64,000 nt of DNA, from NCBI RefSeq assembly GCF_003726095.1, contig NZ_CP026031.1, positions 992,001-1,056,000 of the forward strand, given 5' to 3'. The translations under genes and the position numbers were made by a program. Origin of the DNA: Niallia circulans. Lineage in GTDB: Bacteria; Bacillota; Bacilli; Bacillales; Cytobacillaceae. The notes under the pieces were generated by a model that saw nothing but the letters and a program-made list of their open reading frames with translations, was not told the DNA's origin and searched no databases. How positions within the stretch are numbered: the first letter of the stretch is position 1; every line of letters starts with the position of its first letter. Positions 17,153 through 25,086 of the stretch are shown here, in pieces.

Positions 17153-17991
17153 GGGCGCATCACCTTCGTCATTTGGGCTTCAAATTCAGCGTATGTGATT
17201 TTACCTAGAGTCAAATTCATACTGTGAATATAAATTTGTTCTGTTTTTGAATAGTTATTGTTTATTTTTAGTGATTGATTTTCATCTGAAAGAGGCTCTA
17301 AGATATGACATTTTTTCGAAAATGCTTCGAAGTAGCGATAACCGAATTTTCGTTGAGAAACGGCGTTCAAATGAATACCATCTGGATTGGCAGTTAGACC
17401 TTTTGCTGATACAAAATAACAATTTTGCTGCTCGTGAGCGAATCGACGTAATTGGTCGTTTATTTCTTGAAACTCTGATGAGTACTTTCCGAAACCAGAT
17501 TTTCCTAGAAAATCACCAAGCTCACCAATGATTAATGGAACATTTTGAAGGTTTAATTCTTTACGTAAAGTTTCCATGATAAGAGATAACTTTTCATAAT
17601 ACGTTTCATGTAGAGAATTATTGCTATCACTTTCACCTTGATGCCAGAGGATGCCACAAATTTCACTAGTTTCAAGTGCAAATCGAGCTTCAGATAAAGC
17701 ATGTTGAAAAAGAATACCCTGCGGATGCCAATCGTTCAAAGAACTGCCACCTTCCGCACAAGGAATCAAACCAATTTCTTCATCCGGGTTGGCATTCGAC
17801 CAAGCCTGTGCAAAAGATGCTGCTAGACTTACACCAGCAACAGGGCGGTCATAATTAATAGGCTCTGTCATCATTTGCCACTGACCGTTGCGAAGCATTT
17901 TTATTTTTTCATTATAGATAGGTTCTACCTCATGCAAGAATCCTCGACCTGCCATATTCGATTGACCTAACATTAAAAAAGATTTTATCAT
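17149..17991 (-). CDS. SGNH/sialate O-acetylesterase-like carbohydrate esterase
   Basis: 280 residues. Catalytic blocks are plain: LMLGQSNMAGRG (Ser nucleophile, residue ~11), AEGGSSLNDW (oxyanion block), ILWHQGESDS and DGIHLN (Asp-His pair near the C-terminus of the domain). This matches the SASA/CE6-type family that removes acetyl groups from sugars. There is no signal peptide, so it acts in the cytoplasm. A C-terminal tail of about 55 residues follows the domain. First gene of a two-gene operon with the PadR regulator; the promoter region holds the regulator's probable operator. Confidence 0.85.
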   Translation of the reverse strand: MIKSFLMLGQSNMAGRGFLHEVEPIYNEKIKMLRNGQWQMMTEPINYDRPVAGVSLAASFAQAWSNANPDEEIGLIPCAEGGSSLNDWHPQGILFQHALSEARFALETSEICGILWHQGESDSNNSLHETYYEKLSLIMETLRKELNLQNVPLIIGELGDFLGKSGFGKYSSEFQEINDQLRRFAHEQQNCYFVSAKGLTANPDGIHLNAVSQRKFGYRYFEAFSKKCHILEPLSDENQSLKINNNYSKTEQIYIHSMNLTLGKITYAEFEAQMTKVMRP

Positions 17992-18021
17992 TTAAATTTC
18001 AATCCTTTACATAATAGTCGA

Positions 18022-18063
18022 TAGTCTAATTAGATTTCCATATTATATAGTCTAATTAGACTA
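18022..18063 (-). promoter_or_regulatory. Probable PadR operator: palindrome plus partial copy
   Basis: TAGTCTAATTAGACTA (18048-18063) is a perfect 16-bp palindrome. TAGTCTAATTAGA recurs at 18022-18034, with starts 26 bp apart. They lie 30-72 bases upstream of the esterase start, where PadR proteins commonly bind. Confidence 0.7.
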
Positions 18064-18465
18064 ACGTCAACACACTATTGCTAGTGAATTTTTAATTACG
18101 AATTAATAAAGAACTGCCAGCGTTCTAATACCTATTGAAAGAAAATATTGAGCAGCACTAATAAGGTCAAATTTCTTTTATAAAATATAGATCATTACTT
18201 TATTGATTAAATAAGCTTGAGGAAGAAGGATATTAAAAATATGGATTTAAAATTAAGTTAGAAGGTTTGTAGAAAAATGAGGAATATTTTGGTTATTCTA
18301 AACCAGTAAAAGGTATTAAAATAAGATTTATGAATTGAAAAACATCAAAGTACAGGGTGCGATTATCATCTTCCACAATCAGGCACTAAAAGGACAGGTT
18401 AAGAAGGAAAATGATAAGATATAAAAATAAGTTGTATTTTTAAAAAGTAATACTGGAGGGGGATT
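18064..18465. other. Gap with repeat fragment
   Basis: No intact gene. The segment 18345-18402 carries a right-arm-like sequence (CAGGCACTAAAAGGACAGGT) matching copy B (GCAGGCACTAAAGGGGGCTG). The rest is A/T-rich without recognisable content. Confidence 0.5.
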
Positions 18466-19297
18466 ATGAATAGAGGTTGGCAAGATTATGTTCTAGTGAA
18501 TGACAGAAAAATTTTTATAAATGTAGTAGGCGAAGGAGATGCTATTATTTTTCTTCATGGTGGTCCTGGTAGTAATCATAAATTCTTTCTTCCTCATGTA
18601 CTACCATTATCTAAGAATTATAAACTTATACTTTATGATCAAACTGGTTGTGGTAAATCGGAACATTTATTAAATAACGAATATTCAATGGCTGATGAAG
18701 TAGAAACATTAGAGATGTTGAGGAAAAAACTGAAGTTAGATAAGATACATTTATTTGGTGAATCATGGAGCTCTATACTTGCACTTCTTTATGCCACTGA
18801 GTACCCTGAAAATGTAAATAAATTGTTTTTAACGGCTGCAATTGGTATTAGTTCCAGCGGTTACAGACAATTCTCCAAAGAATTATTAAAAAGAATGTCA
18901 ATACTAGATAAAATTAAACTTTTCATAATCCATAATAGAATGAAAAAAGGTAAGTCTGATGACAGAAATGTTGAAAGTTATCGATCCTTATTATGTATAT
19001 TCATATGACAACATTCAGAAAAAAGATCAATCACCCATTAATAATATAGTAAATAATCGAATAGGTGATGACATTAGAAATAACTATAATTTAATTCCCC
19101 AAATCAATAAATTATCAAAGATACCTATTATTGTAGTACAAGGAAGTGATGATATTTTAAACCCAAAGAGGATAAAGGAGCTGCTTTTAGATTATATTCC
19201 TCATGCTGAACTGATTGAGATTGAAAACTGTGGTCACTGGGCTATTATAGAGAATCCTTCTGAACTTAATAGAATTGCAACTGAGTTTTTTCAATAA
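18466..19297 (+). pseudogene. Alpha/beta hydrolase (proline-iminopeptidase-like), frameshifted
   Basis: ATG 18466 follows GGAGGGGG. The first frame (180 residues) has the oxyanion motif FLHGGPGSNHKF and nucleophile motif FGESWSSILALLYATEYPEN. After about 18955 the protein continues in the next frame from MTEMLKVIDPYYVYSYDN to the 19297 stop, with catalytic Asp in VVQGSDDILN and His in ENCGHWAIIENP. One surplus base near the A6/GG tract at 18942-18950 explains it. The restored length of about 277 residues is normal. GESWSS replaces the usual G-SWGG of peptidases. Confidence 0.75.
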
Positions 19298-19431
19298 CTT
19301 ATAGTTGATTCACTGAACTGGAGATTATTTGCCCCCAAAGAAGTATCTTAACTTTACGAACTAAAGGAGGTTAGTTAAACAAGAAGATAAGGTATCATTG
19401 AGTTATATAAATCAATAAAGGAAGTGTATAA

Positions 19432-20064
19432 GTGTTTTATTTTTCAAAAAAGAAGAAAATACGAGGTTGGAAAAGACATAAAAGAAAAATCGAAAGATGG
19501 AAGCAAAATGCAATCAATTTAGATATGGACTACTTAAGGAATTATCAAAGACAATACGAAAAATTATGGATTCATCCTTTTTATAAATTAGAACGAAGAA
19601 ACCCTCCTAATTGGTATCAAAGCCTTTTACTTGATGCAATGATCGAGGTTTACCTAGAGTGGCATCAAAAAATGAAAAAAGAAGAGGAAGACTTTTATTT
19701 GAAACTCTGGCTTTATGACCCTCATTTTATTAACTCACAAATTGTTGTCGCATATAGAAATTGTCTTGATTTTTATGATGAAACCTTCAAAAGAAGGCAA
19801 GAAAATAAGGGATTTCCATTTGATAAATTTCATTCTTTGAGAGACAAGTTAGAACAATTTGAATGGGATTTGCATATAGAGAGTGATTATTACGATGAAA
19901 ATGACTTAAATGAATGGTTAGAAGAAGGTGCTTTAACCGAAAAAGAAGTATCAAGAATTAAGGGAAAAGCCTATGATGCCGTAAGAATTAAAGATGAAGA
20001 GGGGAGTTTCCTGCAATATAGTCTCGACAAGGGTGATGTTTGGATAGGGACTTTAAAGAGATAA
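19432..20064 (+). CDS. Hypothetical protein, Trp/Lys-rich
   Basis: 210 residues from GTG 19432 with AAGGAAGTG upstream. Soluble, very rich in Lys, Glu, Trp and Tyr (WKRHKRKIERWKQNAINLDM; HPFYKLERRNPPNWYQSLLL), mostly helical by composition, with an acidic stretch ESDYYDENDLNEWLEEGAL near residue 155. No catalytic motif recognised. Flanked on both sides by intergenic repeat copies (right arm AAAGGAGGTTAGTTAA at about 19363; copy I downstream). Confidence 0.6.
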   Translation: MFYFSKKKKIRGWKRHKRKIERWKQNAINLDMDYLRNYQRQYEKLWIHPFYKLERRNPPNWYQSLLLDAMIEVYLEWHQKMKKEEEDFYLKLWLYDPHFINSQIVVAYRNCLDFYDETFKRRQENKGFPFDKFHSLRDKLEQFEWDLHIESDYYDENDLNEWLEEGALTEKEVSRIKGKAYDAVRIKDEEGSFLQYSLDKGDVWIGTLKR

Positions 20065-20067
20065 GAG

Positions 20068-20160
20068 ATAATACGCTAGTTCTTCAGCTAAGTGTTACAT
20101 TGATTCAAGATGGAGGAATGCACTTTTATCTATTAAGGTGATAAAGGATGAGTTTAGTTC
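20068..20160 (+). repeat. Intergenic cassette-junction repeat, copy I
   Basis: ATAATACGCTAGTTCTTCAG at 20068-20087 is identical to copy C. It continues CAAGATGGAGGAATGCA, TTTTATCTATTAAGG and right arm GATGAGTTTAGTTC. It begins only 4 bases after the preceding stop codon. Confidence 0.8.
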
Positions 20161-20248
20161 AATAACTATTTCTACATCACGAGATAGGTTATGAATGCTT
20201 TTTAGGAAATAAAAAAACATCTACATCCTTTAAAAATATAGATGGTAT

Positions 20249-20479
20249 ATGTTAAATGAATTAGCCCCGTTAGGTATAACGGTCAACACAATAAATCCAG
20301 GTCCAACTGATACTGGCTGGATGACAGAGGAAATAAAAACTCAATTAAAACCGATGTTTCCTTTTGGTAGAATAGGTGAGCCGAAAGATGTTGCAAAAAC
20401 CATTAAATTTCTAGTGAGTGATGAAGCAGCTTGGATTACAGGTCGGATTATTCATTCAGAAGGTGGATTTAAAAGATAA
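20249..20479 (+). pseudogene. 3' fragment of a short-chain dehydrogenase/reductase
   Basis: 76 residues match only the C-terminal third of an SDR: ELAPLGITVNTINPGPTDTG and then FGRIGEPKDVAKTIKFLVSD, ending in the substrate-loop/GG region EGGFKR. The Rossmann glycine motif and the Ser-Tyr-Lys catalytic part are missing, and no upstream frame supplies them. No ribosome binding site. It begins shortly after repeat copy I, suggesting the 5' part was lost by recombination there. Confidence 0.8.
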
Positions 20480-20489
20480 CCTATACAAA

Positions 20490-20537
20490 AAGACTCATAT
20501 CCTGAAGCCTTTTGTTATATCAACATAGATATGAGTT
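20490..20537 (+). terminator. Hairpin after SDR fragment
   Basis: GACTCATATC / GATATGAGTTT, stem of nine or more with a long loop. Confidence 0.5.
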
Positions 20538-20539
20538 TG

Positions 20540-20980
20540 TAAACTATTGTACTTAAAGTAACAGGTGCTTTAGTTTAATAAACTAGGCTGTTACTTGCCA
20601 TGGCTAAAGCTATATTATGCTAATGTGCCAAAACCCACCATAACTCTTAAATAATGCGGTTCAAGGTGCGGCATTTTATTTTTTTTAGGAGAAAATGCTT
20701 TGGCTTTGAAAAAAATAGTAATCAAATTAAGTTACCTATGCTGGCCTATCAAGTTACCGACGACTTTCTAGTAATGGCAGCTAATGTATCGTTCGATGGA
20801 TTGTACTTATCGTATGAACGCTTAAATCATTAAACGTCTAAAACCATGCTAAATAAGGTCTAGACGTTTCTTTATTATTCAATAATCTAGTTAATAGAAA
20901 AATGAACACTACTTCTTAAATAATACTGTGCATTAGTATAAACCAAATAGAGAGTCTAGCTGGAGTTAGGACAAGCTAGA
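20540..20980. other. Gap with short remnants
   Basis: No complete gene. A frame at 20738-20833 (MLAYQVTDDFLVMAANVSFD to a TAA) looks like the end of a lost protein. A hairpin AAACGTCTA / TAGACGTTT at about 20833-20871 could end transcription on either strand. Confidence 0.4.
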
Positions 20981-22378
20981 TTATTTTGCCATTTCCCAGC
21001 ATTGCATTAATTGATGAATGCATTCCTCGATTTTTTCTAAGGGGATGCCTCCAAATCCTAACAGGAATGTTGGATACTTATATTCGATTGGTTCTATCAG
21101 ATAATCGCTTAAAGGATAAATGGAGATGTGGCTTTTTGCTGCGATAGCTTTTAACTCATTTTCACTTTTTTGCAAGGGAAGGGAAATTAAAATATGCATC
21201 CCGGCTTGATCTCCAGTGATGATGACTTCAGGATAATCTGTTTTAAAGATATGGGTCAGTCTATCAAGTTTTTTACGGTAAATTTTCCGCATCCGATTTA
21301 AGTGTTTTGAAAAATAACCGTCTCTCATGAAGCTGGCTACTATATGCTGATCGAATCTAGGGACAGTTGCCGAATAATAACTGAATGTTTCCTTATATTT
21401 CTTCAGCAATGTGGAAGGCAAAAGAAAATAGGCCAATCGCAATGAGGGCATTAATGACTTGGTGAAGGTACTTAGATAAATCACCTTGTCGTTTTGGTCC
21501 ATCCCGTGTAAGGCGGGAATGGGTTTACCGGTGTAACGAAACTCGCTGTCGTAATCATCTTCAATGATATAGCGAGTTTTACTTTTTGCTGCCCACTGCA
21601 TTAACTGTGTTCTCCTTGTGGCGGAAAGAATCGCACCTGTCGGAAATTGATGAGAAGGTGTAATATAGACTACATTCGCCATTGTTTTTTCAAGCTGTTC
21701 CACTATCAATCCGTCTTCATCAACTGGAACAGGGATCGTTTTATTTTGCAATTGAATTCTTGGGCTTGCTGAATAGCCAGGATTTTCAAGGGCTATGGTT
21801 GAATCTTTTTCAAGCAACCGTAAAATCATGGGGAAGAGTTGTTCTGTTCCTGAACCAATCACAATTTGTTCTGGCTTACATACAATCCCTCGTGATTGAT
21901 ACAGGTATTTGGCTATTTCCGCCCGTAAAGTGTATTCCCCTTGTGGTTCTCCAATCTGTAGCAACTCCTTTGACGGTGTATCAAATAAATTTTTTGCATA
22001 CTTTCTCCACTGGGAAAAAGGAAAGGAATCTGTATCGATTTTTCCAGGATGAAAGTCAATTCGGATCACTTCTTTCCCTGTATCCTCTATAGGCAACTCA
22101 TCATGTTCTGTTTCAATATAAGGCAATTCATTTATATCCTCTACAAAAAAACCGATCCGTGGTTTTGAGACAATAAATCCCTCTGCAAGCAGCTGAGCAT
22201 ATGCCACTTCGATGGTTGTTTGGCTGATATTTAAGAAATCGGCCAATTTTTTTTTGGAGGGGAGTTGCGTTCCAACTCCAATTTGTTGGCTTAAAATAGC
22301 AGATTTGATTCCCATATAAAGCTGCTCATATAAGGGTTTTGTTGTGTTTTTATTCAATTCAAACATAAGCATATCCAT
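20981..22378 (-). CDS. MocR/PdxR-type regulator (GntR helix-turn-helix + PLP aminotransferase fold)
   Basis: 465 residues from ATG 22378, chosen because AGAAAGGA lies ten bases upstream; longer in-frame starts lack a site. The N-terminal GntR domain (about 5-75) reads PLYEQLYMGIKSAILSQQIG and LADFLNISQTTIEVAYAQLL. The aminotransferase-like domain follows, with IVIGSGTEQLFPMIL, YITPSHQFPTG, IIEDDYDSEFRY and the PLP lysine in YLSTFTKSLMPSLRLAY. Such proteins sense pyridoxal phosphate or related ligands. It is divergent from an ECF transporter S component (22525-23049), so regulation of vitamin uptake, plausibly B6, is the likely role. Confidence 0.85.
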   Translation of the reverse strand: MDMLMFELNKNTTKPLYEQLYMGIKSAILSQQIGVGTQLPSKKKLADFLNISQTTIEVAYAQLLAEGFIVSKPRIGFFVEDINELPYIETEHDELPIEDTGKEVIRIDFHPGKIDTDSFPFSQWRKYAKNLFDTPSKELLQIGEPQGEYTLRAEIAKYLYQSRGIVCKPEQIVIGSGTEQLFPMILRLLEKDSTIALENPGYSASPRIQLQNKTIPVPVDEDGLIVEQLEKTMANVVYITPSHQFPTGAILSATRRTQLMQWAAKSKTRYIIEDDYDSEFRYTGKPIPALHGMDQNDKVIYLSTFTKSLMPSLRLAYFLLPSTLLKKYKETFSYYSATVPRFDQHIVASFMRDGYFSKHLNRMRKIYRKKLDRLTHIFKTDYPEVIITGDQAGMHILISLPLQKSENELKAIAAKSHISIYPLSDYLIEPIEYKYPTFLLGFGGIPLEKIEECIHQLMQCWEMAK

Positions 22379-22419
22379 TCGGGAACTATCCTTTCTGACC
22401 ATGTTATTTTTATAAAAAT

Positions 22420-22439
22420 TGACACTTTTTATATTGTCA
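22420..22439. promoter_or_regulatory. Possible operator in the MocR/ECF divergent promoter
   Basis: TGACA and TGTCA, 5-bp arms in inverted orientation with a 10-bp spacer, sit midway in the 146-bp divergent region. The left arm overlaps a consensus -35 box (TTGACA at 22419), and TATACT follows at 22448. Confidence 0.4.
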
Positions 22440-22524
22440 GATTTTATTATACTAGTAATCATGAAGAAAAGGATATTCTTTTTTTAACTGAAAAACAAAT
22501 ACTCGAAGGAAGAGGAGAATATGC

Positions 22525-23049
22525 ATGTATACGACTAAACAAAACAAAACGAGAATTCTGGTTCTCAATGCACTTTTTATTACTTTAACGTTTCTTGCTA
22601 CAATGTTTATCAACATCAGGCTGCCATTGATGGGAAATGGGGGGCTAATCCATTTGGGTAACGTGCCGTTTTTGATTGCTGCATTTCTTTTTGGCAAGAA
22701 ATCAGGTGCGATTGTAGGCGCTTTTGGAATGGCTTTATTCGATATTATGTCAGGCTGGACATTATGGGCTCCATTTACATTTATTATCGTTGGTACTATG
22801 GGATATATAGCTGGACTTATCGCGGAAAAGATGCCCGGCAAAAAGTCTTTTGTATATATACTGGCAGTTGCAGTTGCCATGATCATCAAAGTTGTCGGCT
22901 ACTATTTTACAGAAGTGATCCTTTATGGCAACTGGATCCAGCCATTCGGTTCCGTGCCAGGTAATATCATGCAACTTGTCATCGCCGGCATCATCGTCGT
23001 GCCACTTACAAAAGGGTTTGAGCAACGGATTCTTAAGAGTGTCCATTAA
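22525..23049 (+). CDS. ECF transporter S component, candidate vitamin B6 or related uptake
   Basis: 174 residues, GAAGAGGAGA ahead of ATG 22525. Five or six hydrophobic helices. The start of the fold (LNALFITLTFLATMFINIRL, then GGLIHLGNVPFLIAAFLFGK) and GAFGMALFDIMSGWTLWAPF are classic S-component features, the substrate-binding membrane unit of energy-coupling factor importers that shares an AT/T module encoded elsewhere. The divergent MocR/PdxR regulator suggests pyridoxine-type substrates; this is inference from context only. Confidence 0.8.
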   Translation: MYTTKQNKTRILVLNALFITLTFLATMFINIRLPLMGNGGLIHLGNVPFLIAAFLFGKKSGAIVGAFGMALFDIMSGWTLWAPFTFIIVGTMGYIAGLIAEKMPGKKSFVYILAVAVAMIIKVVGYYFTEVILYGNWIQPFGSVPGNIMQLVIAGIIVVPLTKGFEQRILKSVH

Positions 23050-23135
23050 GAGTGCCTGGCACCACAAAAAGACAAAAGGTATTAAAATGTCCTTTCTGAG
23101 AGGACATTTTAATACCTATAAATAGTGTGCCACTC
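23050..23135. repeat. Palindromic repeat element with GTGCCTGGCACC ends
   Basis: GAGTGCCTGGCACC (23050-23063) and GTGTGCCACTC (23125-23135) flank a perfect 17-bp stem, AGGTATTAAAATGTCCT / AGGACATTTTAATACCT, with loop TTCTGAG. It starts at the last codon of the ECF gene and lies between two convergent genes. It may terminate both, and looks like a small mobile palindrome (MITE/REP-like). Confidence 0.7.
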
Positions 23136-23156
23136 ATTAACCAATTTGTTTTGGTA

Positions 23157-23933
23157 TTAGAAAAATTCATACAAGCCTTCGTCAAAATATCGAAATTCAT
23201 CTATGGTAATCTGATAGTGTTTATAGCCTGCATAAAACGCTTCTTTAAACTTTTTATTATGAACAAAGCTTCTAATGGCCAATGCTTCATCATAGCGAGG
23301 ATCACCAACTGTCATGCCAGCGACATCAATGAACTTTGTTGCAGCACCATTCACAACAAGAATATTGTCTGTTGTGCAATCTCCATGTATAATCGTTTGG
23401 TTTATTGGCGCTGGCTTGTTATTTTTCAACAAAGTGAGAAGTTCAATGGATCCTTCTGTCCATCCTTTTTTTACATAATACTCTGCTTTTAGGAGACGTT
23501 CAGATAGCCATTCATTTGCATAATGGAAAGGATCCAATATTTCTGTAGTATGCAGTTTATGTAAAAGTCGGCCAAAGCTTTGAACTAAAGCACATTTCTC
23601 TGTGTCTGTTTTTGCTTGGTTTAAAGCTGCCGTTAAGGTAATCCCTTGTTCATAGGACATGATTAAATGACTGCTGGCTTGTTCCTTTAAAAAACCATAG
23701 TAATACGGAACAGGAATAAATTCTTTCCCGATTAACTTTTCTAAAACACTTGCTTCTGTCTGTAGCCAATCGCGATATTTTTCTTCAAAAGCACTTTTTA
23801 GTATATAGGTGCCACTTCTAGTTTCCACTTGATAAACGGTTGAGGTACTGCCTTGTTCAGCAACAAGAGAAATAGATGGAAGTGATCCAATTATTTTCTC
23901 TAGTTGCTTTAGTGGTAACTTCAATTCATTCAC
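23157..23933 (-). CDS. Aminoglycoside phosphotransferase (APH) family kinase
   Basis: 258 residues. Kinase-like fold: STSTVYQVETRSGTYILKSA gives the N-lobe lysine, HGDCTTDNILV (about 188-198) is the Brenner motif with catalytic Asp and Asn, and FIDVAGMTVGDPRYDEALAI holds the metal-binding Asp. There is no signal or membrane segment. Homologues phosphorylate aminoglycosides, choline, homoserine or sugars, and the substrate cannot be inferred. TGGTGAATG spans the start region. Confidence 0.8.
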   Translation of the reverse strand: MNELKLPLKQLEKIIGSLPSISLVAEQGSTSTVYQVETRSGTYILKSAFEEKYRDWLQTEASVLEKLIGKEFIPVPYYYGFLKEQASSHLIMSYEQGITLTAALNQAKTDTEKCALVQSFGRLLHKLHTTEILDPFHYANEWLSERLLKAEYYVKKGWTEGSIELLTLLKNNKPAPINQTIIHGDCTTDNILVVNGAATKFIDVAGMTVGDPRYDEALAIRSFVHNKKFKEAFYAGYKHYQITIDEFRYFDEGLYEFF

Positions 23934-24082
23934 CAGCTTTCTATTATTCTATTTTTCATGGTCGAGAAAAGAGCAAAAGAAGAATGCTTGATAAATAGGT
24001 CACTAGAATAATTTATAATAATATTATTATGTTAACTAGTGTTTTGAGGATATTTTTTCAAGCATAGCCGCCAAAATGATGG

Positions 24083-24109
24083 AAGAGTGCAATTATTTAT
24101 TGCACTCTT
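24083..24109 (-). terminator. Hairpin terminator of the small membrane gene cluster
   Basis: Stem GGAAGAGTGCAAT / ATTGCACTCTTTC with a short A/T loop, at the 3' end of the minus-strand gene that ends at 24097. Confidence 0.8.
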
Positions 24110-24276
24110 TCATCATTATCCTTTTTGCGAAACATATTTAAAAGCAAGTCACAGATTAGATAGACAATGACAAATGCAATAAAAACGTTGTACCAAAGAG
24201 TATCAATGTTTGTTAAGATTAATAGAAGACCTAAACCAGTAATCAAAATTTTTATCAATAAATGTAACTTATTCAT
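24097..24276 (-). CDS. Small two-helix membrane protein (59 residues)
   Basis: ATG 24276, with TTAGGAGTG eight bases upstream. It reads MNKLHLLIKILITGLGLLLI, a short NIDTLWYN loop, a second helix FIAFVIVYLICDLLLNMF and a charged tail. It begins 12 bases after the stop of the gene at 24289-24678. The cluster of three minus-strand small membrane genes (24953 to 24097) looks like one operon. Unknown function. Confidence 0.6.
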   Translation of the reverse strand: MNKLHLLIKILITGLGLLLILTNIDTLWYNVFIAFVIVYLICDLLLNMFRKKDNDERVQ

Positions 24277-24288
24277 TATGAAACACTC

Positions 24289-24678
24289 CTAACCATTTTT
24301 TTTAATAAAAGTAACCTCGTTTAAAAAAATTAGTAGTAATAACTCTATCAAAGAAAAAACATAAAGAGCTAAAAATAAATCAAAGTAGAATTCTCCTTTA
24401 GGAATAAATTCCGTCTTATCTGTTAGCAATAATTGGAATAGAAAGAATATAAGCGTGACGAAAAGGAGTAATACATATATACATATCCAGTGATGATAAA
24501 AACTTATCTACCAGTTACTGCGCTAAATCCATAAATTTATAGGCAAAAAAATAATGATAAAAAAGAAAAGCTGTAAAAGAAAATCGATATCGTTCAAATA
24601 AAAGAACAAATACAAATGTAGGCAAAAAATAGCGGCATTTATTAGTAAGATGAGTACGTATGATTGCGTTTGCGGCAA
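24289..24678 (-). pseudogene. Four-helix membrane protein with two in-frame TAG codons
   Basis: TTG 24678 has TGGAGA about eight bases upstream. The single frame runs to TAG 24291-24289 and reads as one membrane protein: MPQTQSYVLILLINAAIFCL ... LLQLFFFIIIFLPINLWI, then TAG, four residues RSNW, TAG, then ISFYHHWICIYVLLLFVTLI ... EVTFIKKNG. The TAGs (24525-24523 and 24510-24508) are 15 bases apart, and the same frame resumes as fluent hydrophobic protein. That indicates point nonsense mutations, or stop codons that are read through, not a frameshift. Confidence 0.6.
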
Positions 24679-24722
24679 ATAAACATCTCCAGAAAAAATC
24701 TATTATAATTGGAAATCAAGGT

Positions 24723-24908
24723 TCATTCTAAAAAATTGAAGTAACAAAAGATAAGGACATTGCCGATAAGGCCGCTAATTTGAATGACTCCTTTTTTTAA
24801 GAAACCAAAGTTAATCCCAATGAGAGGAAGAAGCCAAAGGAGTATAATAGAAAGAGTATTGGGAATAGAGAAATCCATAAAAAATTCAAGGATATAAGCC
24901 ATCAGCAA
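24723..24908 (-). CDS. Small two-helix membrane protein, start uncertain
   Basis: 61 residues from TTG 24908. The frame extends upstream (IIQIFFGVGSFVIFIILL) to about 24953, close to a strong GGAAAGGAGATG site at about 24960. No standard start codon lies at the right distance, so the start may be ATA or may have mutated. Visible helices: LSIILLWLLPLIGINFGFL and VIQISGLIGNVLIFCYF. First gene of the minus-strand membrane cluster. Unknown family. Confidence 0.5.
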   Translation of the reverse strand: MLMAYILEFFMDFSIPNTLSIILLWLLPLIGINFGFLKKGVIQISGLIGNVLIFCYFNFLE

Positions 24909-25086
24909 TATAATAAAAATAACAAAAGATCCAACGCCAAAGAAAATCTGTATTATATCATCTCCTTTCCTATTTTGTTTAATATTACCATATTGTTGTT
25001 TTTTCGGAAATAGAAGAAAGCAAATGTCCTTATTTGATGGCTGTATTTGCAGCTTTTATAAAAATGAGAAGGAGCTTGATAGATAA

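Noticed and set aside
10600..20200. True integron with attC sites
   Set aside because: No integron integrase is in the window, and the junction repeats do not show a consistent RYYYAAC/GTTRRRY pair with a foldable attC. Kept as a finding in weaker form.
22452..22889. Minus-strand 145-residue frame opposite the ECF S component
   Set aside because: The plus-strand gene has clear S-component motifs and a ribosome binding site; the antisense frame has neither.
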